From the NCBI GenBank assembly GCA_905205975.1, contig CAJLFQ010000002.1:11029-75028 (forward strand): 64,000 bases of DNA, read 5' to 3'. This document shows positions 55,593 through 64,000 of the stretch, in pieces. Numbering within the stretch: the first letter of the stretch is position 1; the number at the start of each line of letters is the position of its first letter. The stretch comes from an uncultured Eubacteriales bacterium (GTDB taxonomy: Bacteria; Bacillota; Clostridia; Oscillospirales; QAMX01). The position numbers and the translations under genes were made by a program. Below the pieces are notes generated by a model, which did no database searches, was not told where the DNA came from, and saw only the letters and a program-made list of their open reading frames with translations.

Positions 55593-55617
55593 ATTGTTTT
55601 GGCATCGAAACGGCATC
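55590..55617 (-). promoter_or_regulatory. Candidate response-regulator operator (11-bp direct repeats)
   Basis: GGCATC at 55601-55606 and 55612-55617 plus a degenerate copy TGCATT at 55590-55595, all spaced 11 bp, overlapping and just upstream of the -35 region. A core differing at one base recurs upstream of the two-component operon (58571-58589). Confidence 0.6.
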
Positions 55618-55622
55618 GCCGC

Positions 55623-56444
55623 TCAGCGCCCGGCGTTGAAGCGCAGTTCATACGGCGTGATCAGCAGACCGACCGTGCAGGTATTGCCGGAACGGTCCGT
55701 CAGGCAGACGTCCCAGGAAAAGCTGTAAAAGTACGGCGTTCGGATCTCTGAGTCGGGCTGCAGCGTGACCGTGCAGCCGGAAAATCCGTTGCGCTCGCAG
55801 ACCGCATCGGCCAGTGCATCGGCCAGCGTGTCCAGCTTTGTGGTGATGGTATCGAGCATGATTTTATCCAGATTGGGCGGAAGCGGCCATGCGGACGGGG
55901 ACGCATCCGGGTCGTCGTACATCAGCTCACGGGTGATTTGAAAAGAGATCAGCGCGCCCGTCGAATCGTCGATGGCCTGCTGCACATACAAATGGGCGCT
56001 CGGCTCCCGCTGGCCGTCCTGCACGGCGTACTGATTTCTGGCGTCGATTTCCCAGAGGATGATCGTCGTGCCGTCGTCTTTGGCGAGCAGAAACGGCGTG
56101 CAGCTGCTGTTTTGGAGGCTGCCTGCGTCGAACAGACCGAGGGCCGCCATGCGGTCATACCATGTTTCGGCGTAGCCGCAGGCCTCTTCGGATTTCAGGT
56201 TCAGCCCCTGCGTCAGTTCAAACGAGTGCACGAATGCGTTCTCGTCGATCCACTGCATCCGTTCTGCGATGTTTTCGTCTTTATGTCCGCCGAGGCTGAT
56301 GGGCTCCATCTCGTAAACGCCCAGTTCACGCTGGCGCTGTGCGTCTTCATAGCGGACGATGGCCTGCGGCAGGAAGGTTCCGACGGCGACGGCCGCCGCC
56401 AGAAGCAGCAGTGCAGAAAGTGCGCCGAACAGCCGGATTTTCAT
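55623..56444 (-). CDS. Membrane-anchored accessory protein of the two-component operon
   Basis: A 273-residue protein with one N-terminal membrane helix (about 3-28) and an extracytoplasmic domain of unknown fold (ERMQWIDENAFVHSFELTQG, FTLLAKDDGTT-like segment FLLAKDDGTTIILWEID, SFSWDVCLTDRSGNTC). It overlaps the histidine kinase stop by four bases and so is co-translated. The position matches accessory sensors such as YycH/YycI-type regulators, but no homology is visible. It could modulate the kinase. Confidence 0.7.
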   Translation of the reverse strand: MKIRLFGALSALLLLAAAVAVGTFLPQAIVRYEDAQRQRELGVYEMEPISLGGHKDENIAERMQWIDENAFVHSFELTQGLNLKSEEACGYAETWYDRMAALGLFDAGSLQNSSCTPFLLAKDDGTTIILWEIDARNQYAVQDGQREPSAHLYVQQAIDDSTGALISFQITRELMYDDPDASPSAWPLPPNLDKIMLDTITTKLDTLADALADAVCERNGFSGCTVTLQPDSEIRTPYFYSFSWDVCLTDRSGNTCTVGLLITPYELRFNAGR

Positions 56445-57832
56445 ACGACCCCTCCATTCAGCGTCACGGTGACGGTGGTGCCCGCGTTCAGCCGGCTGTC
56501 GAACGAGAGCGTGCCGCCGTGCAGCCGGGCGATTTCATTGCAGAGCGTCAGGCCGAGCCCTGCGCCGCCCTGCGCGCGGGAACGGGCTTTATCGACGCGG
56601 TAAAACGCCTCGGTCAGGTGTGCGATGGCCTCCGGCGGCATGCCGCGGCCGTTATCCGCAACGCGGATCCGGCAGCCGGAAGCGGTCATCTCGGAGACAA
56701 TTCGGATGGTGCCGCCCGATTCGAGCGCCTTGCGGGCGTTGTCGATCAGATTCAGAAGCAGCGACCGAACCAAATCCGGTTCCATCATGCACCAGCCGGG
56801 CGCGCCCTGATTTAGAAGGCGGATGCTCTGTTCGGCGTAGACGGGTCGGAGCTGCGCCGTCAGTGCGGCGATCAGCTGCGCGGGTTCGGCGGCGGTAAAC
56901 GCGGGCTTGCTGTTTTTTGTGACCAGCAGATCCAGCAGCTTGAGGGAGAGCGCTTCCAGCCGCTTGCCCTCGGAGAAGATATAGTTGGCCGCGTCCATCT
57001 GCTCGTCGGCGGAAAGCGACTGCGTGCGCAGCAGGTCGGCATAGCCGATGATGGACGTCATCGGCGTTTTCAGCTCGTGGGCAAAGCTGCCCATGAACCG
57101 CTCCTGACGCTCCACGGACTGCTGAAGCTCGGAGACGCCCGTGTCGATGGTTTCGGCCATGTGGTTGAAGTCCGCCGCAAGCGCACCGACTTCGTCACGC
57201 GTGCGGACACGGGCGCGGAAATTCAGGTGGCCGCGCGCCAGCTCCCGCGAGGCGCGTGAAAGGGCGGAGAGCGGGCGCGTCAGCAGCCATGCCAGCCCCC
57301 ATGCGAGGAGTGCGCCGGCGGCAATCATAACCCAGAAGAGCCGCCTGCAAAGCGACAGCTGTTCTGCGCGCGTCGCATAGATCGAAGAGATGTCATAGGC
57401 GATGTCGAGCGCCAGCGTTTCGCGGTCAGCTGAGAGCATCCCGCCGATCTGAAGGTAGTAGCGGCCGTCTGCATCTTCAAAGGCGACGGCGCGGCAGTGC
57501 GCCGTGTCGGAGGCCAGCGCCAGCATCCGCTCCGAAGCGCCGCCCTCGGCATAAACGGGAACGCCGTCCACCGCCAGCCGCACGGACGACCAGACGTTCT
57601 GCTGGCGCAGCGCGCTCAGCGTGCCGGTGATGTTGTCGAGGCTTTCGGGGGAATCGGTTTCGTTGATCAGGCGCAGCGTCTCCGCCGTCATGCGGAAGGC
57701 GCTGCGGGCGTTGGCCAGCTCTTGTTCCAGCGACCGGTGAAACGAAAGGGAGACCATCAGGCCGCAGCCAATGCCGAAGACAAGCGCCAGCAGCCAGATC
57801 ATGCAGACGGTAATTTTCAGGCGGAAGCTCAT
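56441..57832 (-). CDS. Sensor histidine kinase
   Basis: A 463-residue membrane kinase with two helices (about 8-28 and 165-185) flanking an extracytoplasmic domain of roughly 135 residues, a HAMP domain (LLTRPLSALSRASRELARGHL), the H-box FAHELKTPMTSIIGYADLL with the phosphorylated His, N-box NLIDNARKAL, G1 DNGRGMPP and G2 GGAGLGLTLC. The stimulus is unknown; location with peptidoglycan peptidases suggests a cell-wall signal, and the arrangement recalls VanS or BaeS types. Confidence 0.93.
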   Translation of the reverse strand: MSFRLKITVCMIWLLALVFGIGCGLMVSLSFHRSLEQELANARSAFRMTAETLRLINETDSPESLDNITGTLSALRQQNVWSSVRLAVDGVPVYAEGGASERMLALASDTAHCRAVAFEDADGRYYLQIGGMLSADRETLALDIAYDISSIYATRAEQLSLCRRLFWVMIAAGALLAWGLAWLLTRPLSALSRASRELARGHLNFRARVRTRDEVGALAADFNHMAETIDTGVSELQQSVERQERFMGSFAHELKTPMTSIIGYADLLRTQSLSADEQMDAANYIFSEGKRLEALSLKLLDLLVTKNSKPAFTAAEPAQLIAALTAQLRPVYAEQSIRLLNQGAPGWCMMEPDLVRSLLLNLIDNARKALESGGTIRIVSEMTASGCRIRVADNGRGMPPEAIAHLTEAFYRVDKARSRAQGGAGLGLTLCNEIARLHGGTLSFDSRLNAGTTVTVTLNGGVV

Positions 57833-57868
57833 GCGCGGGTCTCCTTTCTCGGTGATTTTCTGCGGCGT

Positions 57869-58522
57869 TCAGACGGTCAGCCGGTAGCCGACCTTGTTGA
57901 CGGCGACGAGCCGGTCTTCCCAGCCGACTTTTTTCCGAAGCCGCTGGATATGCAGATCGACGGTTTTGCTGCCGTAGGGAAAGTCTTCGTGCCAGACGCG
58001 CTCATAAATCGTCTCGCGGTATAAGGCGATCCCGGGGTTGCGGGCGAAGAGCAGCAGCAGATCGTATTCTTTTTTGGTGAGCGGGATGATTTCATCCCCG
58101 CGGGAGACGAGCATGGCGCGCGTGTCGATGGTCAGCCCGCCGATTTCCAGCACGCCGCTGGTCTTCTGATACCGGCGCAGCACGACATCGACGCGCGCCA
58201 GCAGCTCCAGCACCTCAAACGGCTTGACGATATAGTCCTCCGCGCCCATGCGCAGCCCCTTGACGCGGTCACTGACGGCGTTTTTCGCCGTGATGAAAAT
58301 CACGGGGGTGCCGGTCGGGCGGATGTATTCCATCAGCTCAAACCCGTCGATCTTGGGCAGCATGACGTCGAGCAGGATGAGGTCATAGGCGTTCGATTCC
58401 AGCAGATCCGCCGCGGCGGCGCCGTCGGCCGCGCAGGTACAGATGTAGCCCGCCTTTCGGAGGCTCATGCGGATCAGCTCTGCAATCGGTTTTTCATCTT
58501 CAACAATCAAAATCCGGATCAT
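57869..58522 (-). CDS. OmpR/PhoB-family response regulator
   Basis: A 217-residue regulator: receiver with acidic pocket VEDEKP, phospho-acceptor Asp in LLDVMLP, FITAKNA and IVKPFE, then a winged-helix DNA-binding domain (LTKKEYDLLLLFARNPG, RVWHEDFPYGSKTVDLHIQRLRKKV). AAGGAG precedes the ATG at 58522. It is first in the operon with its kinase and accessory protein. Its 11-bp direct-repeat binding pattern, typical for the family, is seen upstream at 58562-58589. Confidence 0.93.
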   Translation of the reverse strand: MIRILIVEDEKPIAELIRMSLRKAGYICTCAADGAAAADLLESNAYDLILLDVMLPKIDGFELMEYIRPTGTPVIFITAKNAVSDRVKGLRMGAEDYIVKPFEVLELLARVDVVLRRYQKTSGVLEIGGLTIDTRAMLVSRGDEIIPLTKKEYDLLLLFARNPGIALYRETIYERVWHEDFPYGSKTVDLHIQRLRKKVGWEDRLVAVNKVGYRLTV

Positions 58523-58561
58523 TCCGATTTCTCCTTTGGGAAAAGACTGCACACAACAGGA

Positions 58562-58589
58562 TACATCAGATTGGCATCAAAACGGCATC
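58562..58589 (-). promoter_or_regulatory. Candidate autoregulatory operator (11-bp direct repeats)
   Basis: TTGGCATC-AAAAC-GGCATC with copies at 58573-58578 and 58584-58589 and a half match at 58562-58567. It lies downstream of the -10 at 58618, so repression is the likelier effect here. Confidence 0.6.
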
Positions 58590-58617
58590 TCCGGCCGGAG
58601 ACGCAGGGGCTCATATG

Positions 58618-58646
58618 ATAATATCACAAGCGGGCGGGAACGTCAA
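58618..58646 (-). promoter_or_regulatory. Promoter of the two-component operon
   Basis: On the minus strand TTGACG, a 17-bp spacer and TATTAT. Confidence 0.7.
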
Positions 58647-58686
58647 GAGGTGGTCGGGCGGCAGATTCTGGACGGGTGGTTCCACT

Positions 58687-58715
58687 TGACAGAATACAAA
58701 TGTTCTGCTATAATA
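58687..58715 (+). promoter_or_regulatory. Promoter of uvrB-uvrA
   Basis: Perfect TTGACA, 17-bp spacer, perfect TATAAT. The spacer contains an imperfect inverted sequence, CAGAA-N8-TTCTG, that could be a diverged LexA site. Confidence 0.9.
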
Positions 58716-58748
58716 TACGGTATGTGATTTCTGTGCGGAGGTGGGTTT

Positions 58749-60710
58749 ATGGAGCGATTTGAGCTGGTTTCGGACTTTTCACCGGCGGGCGATCAGCCGG
58801 AAGCGATTGACGGATTGGTGCAGGGCATCGAGAACGGCCTGTCGGAGCAGACGCTGCTCGGCGTGACCGGGTCCGGCAAAACATATACGATGGCGCAGGT
58901 GATTCAGCGCGTGCAGAAGCCGACGCTGATTCTCGCGCACAACAAGACGCTTGTTTCGCAGCTGTATTCCGAATTCAAGGCGTTCTTCCCGCACAACGCG
59001 GTGGAGTATTTTGTCTCTTACTTCGATTATTATAAGCCGGAATCTTATCTCCCGCAGTATGATATGTATATTGAGAAAAACTCGGAGCGCAACGAAGAGA
59101 TTGACCGGCTGCGCCACTCTGCGACGTGCGCGCTGTTTGAGCGGCGCGACGTCATCATCGTCGCCAGCGTCTCCTGCATCTACGGTCTCGGCGACCCGGA
59201 GGATTATACGTCGCTCGTCGTTTCGCTGCGGCCGGGCATGGAAGTCGGGCGCGACAACCTGATCCGGCGATTGATCGACATCCAGTATACGCGGAACGAC
59301 ATCAACCTCACCCGCGGCACGTTCCGCGTCCGCGGGGACACGGTGGAGGTCATCCCGTCGTGGAGCGAGGATACCGTCATCCGCATCGAACTTTTCGGCG
59401 ACGAAGTCGAGCGGCTGAGCGAAGTCCACGCCGTGACCGGCAGCCGCCTGCGCGATCTAAACCACGTCATGATTTATCCGGCGTCGCACCATACGACGTC
59501 GGACGAGAAAAAACAGCGCGCGCTCAAGGAGATCGAAGCCGAAATGTGGGACCGCGTCAAGTGGTTTGAAGACCACGGCAAGCTCATCGAGGCGCAGCGC
59601 ATCCGCGAACGCACGATGAACGATCTGGAGCTGCTCGGCCAGATCGGCTTCTGCAGCGGCATCGAAAACTATTCCCGCATCTTTTCCAACCGGGCGCCGG
59701 GCTCGGCGCCGTATACGCTGCTCGACTATTTCCCGAAGGATTATCTGATGTTCATCGACGAATCCCACGTCTCTGTGCCGCAGGTGCGGGGTATGTATGC
59801 CGGCGACCGCGCCCGGAAGGAGACGCTTGTCGAATACGGGTTCCGGCTGCCCAGCGCGCTGGACAACCGCCCGCTGACGTTTGAGGAGTTCACCGCCAAG
59901 CAGAATCAGGTCATCTACGTCTCGGCGACGCCGGGCGAATATGAGCGGAGTCGGAGCGGGCAGATTGTTGAACAGCTCATCCGTCCGACCGGGCTGGTTG
60001 ATCCGGAAACCTCCGTCCGGCCGATCGATGGGCAGATTGACGACCTGATCGGGGAAATCAACGCCCGCACGGCGAAAAACGAACGCGTCCTCGTCACGAC
60101 GCTGACGAAGAAAATGGCGGAAGACCTGACGTCTTATCTGGAGGGCGTCGGCATCCGCGTCCGGTATATGCACCACGACGTCCACACGATGGAGCGCATC
60201 GAGCTGCTGCGCGATCTGCGGCTCGGGAAGTTTGACGTGCTGGTCGGCATCAACCTCCTGCGCGAGGGGCTGGATCTGCCGGAGGTTTCGCTGGTCGCCG
60301 TTCTAGACGCCGACAAAGAGGGCTTCCTGCGGAGCGAGACGTCGCTCATCCAGACCATCGGCCGCGCCGCGCGGAACGCGGAGGGCAAGGTCATCCTCTA
60401 CGCCGACCAGGTGACGGATTCGATGGCGGGCGCGATCAAAGAGACGGAGCGCCGTCGGAAGCTGCAAATGGCGTTCAACGAAGCGCACCACATCGTTCCG
60501 AAGACGATCATCAAAGACGTCCGCGATCTGATCGACATCGGCACGCCGGCGAAATCGGAGAAACAGGCGAAACCGCTGACGGCCTCGGAGCGCAGCGAGG
60601 AAATCGATCGGCTCAAACGCCAGATGAAAGAAGCGGCGAAGAATTTGGAATACGAATATGCCGCCCTGCTCCGCGACCGCATCATTGAACTGAGCGGAAA
60701 AGCGGAGTGA
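58749..60710 (+). CDS. uvrB: Excinuclease ABC subunit B
   Basis: A 653-residue nucleotide excision repair helicase of normal length: Walker [11 protein letters not shown], the beta-hairpin region YYQPESY-type ([14 protein letters not shown]), DEAD-like DESH, helicase motif [11 protein letters not shown], and the C-terminal UVR domain ([21 protein letters not shown]). It verifies damage with UvrA. A GGAGG site precedes the ATG. The stop is 26 bases before uvrA, so both are one operon. Confidence 0.98.
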   Translation: MERFELVSDFSPAGDQPEAIDGLVQGIENGLSEQTLLGVTGSGKTYTMAQVIQRVQKPTLILAHNKTLVSQLYSEFKAFFPHNAVEYFVSYFDYYKPESYLPQYDMYIEKNSERNEEIDRLRHSATCALFERRDVIIVASVSCIYGLGDPEDYTSLVVSLRPGMEVGRDNLIRRLIDIQYTRNDINLTRGTFRVRGDTVEVIPSWSEDTVIRIELFGDEVERLSEVHAVTGSRLRDLNHVMIYPASHHTTSDEKKQRALKEIEAEMWDRVKWFEDHGKLIEAQRIRERTMNDLELLGQIGFCSGIENYSRIFSNRAPGSAPYTLLDYFPKDYLMFIDESHVSVPQVRGMYAGDRARKETLVEYGFRLPSALDNRPLTFEEFTAKQNQVIYVSATPGEYERSRSGQIVEQLIRPTGLVDPETSVRPIDGQIDDLIGEINARTAKNERVLVTTLTKKMAEDLTSYLEGVGIRVRYMHHDVHTMERIELLRDLRLGKFDVLVGINLLREGLDLPEVSLVAVLDADKEGFLRSETSLIQTIGRAARNAEGKVILYADQVTDSMAGAIKETERRRKLQMAFNEAHHIVPKTIIKDVRDLIDIGTPAKSEKQAKPLTASERSEEIDRLKRQMKEAAKNLEYEYAALLRDRIIELSGKAE

Positions 60711-60736
60711 GCAGACATCGGAAAGGCAAGACATAC

Positions 60737-63586
<2,850 letters not shown>

Positions 63587-63626
63587 GGGTGTGCGTCGGC
63601 AGAACGCCCGCAGCGGGAACAGCGGG

Positions 63627-63690
63627 TATGCGGCAAGCCTTCCCCTGAGGAGGGGAAGGTGGGCGAGCGAAGCGAACTCGGATGACGATG
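63627..63690 (-). repeat. Dispersed intergenic repeat, truncated copy
   Basis: AAGCCTTCCCCT-GAGG-AGGGGAAGGTGG then GCGAGCGAAGCGAACTCGGATG instead of the usual hairpin: a third hairpin type. It may terminate uvrA transcription. Confidence 0.8.
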
Positions 63691-63695
63691 TATGC

Positions 63696-63727
63696 TAATA
63701 GCGAGGACTTTCAAGTCCTCGCTATTA
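63696..63727. other. 32-bp near-perfect palindrome
   Basis: TAATAGCGAGGACTT-TC-AAGTCCTCGCTATTA. The surrounding 63690-63843 is lower in G+C than its neighbours. No T-run follows on the plus strand; role unknown. Confidence 0.6.
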
Positions 63728-63843
63728 CAACGATGGTCAGCTCATTTGTGGCAGAATGGAATGACCGCACCATGCAAATGAGAGGTGATGCCAAATCAAG
63801 AAATCTACTCCATTCAGTCCTGAGTCTTGAGTTCAGGAATTGC

Positions 63844-64000
63844 TCACTCGACCCGCAGCATCCGATAGCCGATGCCGATGTGCGTTTGTATGTATTGCTG
63901 CCCGTTTTTCCCACGTTCCAATTTTTTGCGCAGGGTCGCCATGAATACCCGCAGAGAAGCAATATCGTTTTCCCAACTGCTGCCCCAAATCTGCTGTGTG
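63844..64000 (-). CDS. C-terminal end of a KdpE-like response regulator (partial)
   Basis: The frame is open to the right window edge; only the last 52 residues are visible. They match an OmpR-type winged-helix end: QIWGSSWEND, LRVFMATLRKKLE, YIQTHIGIGYRM. The QTHIGIGYRM pattern and the WG...LRVFMATLRKKLE arrangement resemble KdpE of potassium-regulated Kdp systems. If so, kdpD and kdpABC could lie beyond the window. Identity as KdpE is inference. Confidence 0.75.
   Translation of the reverse strand, partial: TQQIWGSSWENDIASLRVFMATLRKKLERGKNGQQYIQTHIGIGYRMLRVE

Noticed and set aside
58696..58712. LexA box in the uvrB promoter
   Set aside because: One half-site (GTTC) is right but the other is poor and the spacing differs from the GAAC-N4-GTTC consensus. 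Not enough to call an SOS site.

Overview
The window reads as a chromosomal segment of a strictly anaerobic, spore-forming Firmicute, most likely an uncultured Oscillospirales-type Clostridium. The evidence is Rex, SpoIID, RNase Y, a group B-like [FeFe] hydrogenase, an ACT/UPF0210 pair, GGAGG ribosome sites, sigma-A promoters with an exact 17-bp spacer, strong G/C third-position codon bias, and no respiratory genes. I see no rRNA, tRNA, CRISPR array, prophage or intact insertion sequence. This placement is inference; no database search was possible.

Layout. 1-988 is the end of a cysteine-free, strongly codon-biased probable surface protein. 1421-15475 is one co-directional block of about 14 kb with one clear promoter: a malate/lactate dehydrogenase, class II fumarase, HdrB-HdrC-HdrA, four Flx-like subunits (MvhD-like, two ferredoxin-type proteins, an FAD/NAD protein), a TfrB-like iron-sulfur protein, a fumarate reductase flavoprotein, a small PQ-loop-like membrane protein, the NADH sensor Rex, a [2Fe-2S] protein and a monomeric [FeFe] hydrogenase. 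Read together it encodes oxaloacetate to malate to fumarate to succinate, with the last step probably fed from NADH by a soluble heterodisulfide-reductase-type complex that could also reduce ferredoxin, which the hydrogenase could reoxidise. This is the most interesting system here.

16-31 kb holds a polar amino acid ABC permease/ATPase pair without a binding protein, SpoIID, a von Willebrand A plus ceramidase-like fusion, RNase Y preceded by a small structured transcript or attenuator, a CBS protein, a degenerate NodB-like protein, a PgeF-type laccase-domain protein, an orphan peptide-binding lipoprotein and an SbcD/SbcC-like pair. 31.7-36.5 kb is housekeeping (lepA-hemW, ACT-UPF0210). 36.4-39.4 kb is a two-gene cassette between long inverted repeats. 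39.3-51.2 kb has a phosphoesterase, a PQ-rich zinc-ribbon membrane protein, an amidohydrolase, a GH3 enzyme, a cation/proton antiporter, two TIM-barrel glycosidase-like proteins and an MBOAT O-acyltransferase. 51.2-64 kb has tgt, two small membrane proteins, translationally coupled M15 and M14 peptidases, a two-component system with an accessory protein, uvrB-uvrA and the tail of a KdpE-like regulator.

Modular intergenic repeats recur at 15.6, 17.8, 36.6, 36.9, 39.2, 48.4 and 63.6 kb. A direct-repeat operator of 11-bp period lies upstream of both the two-component operon and the M14-M15 peptidase operon, suggesting that the first controls the second.
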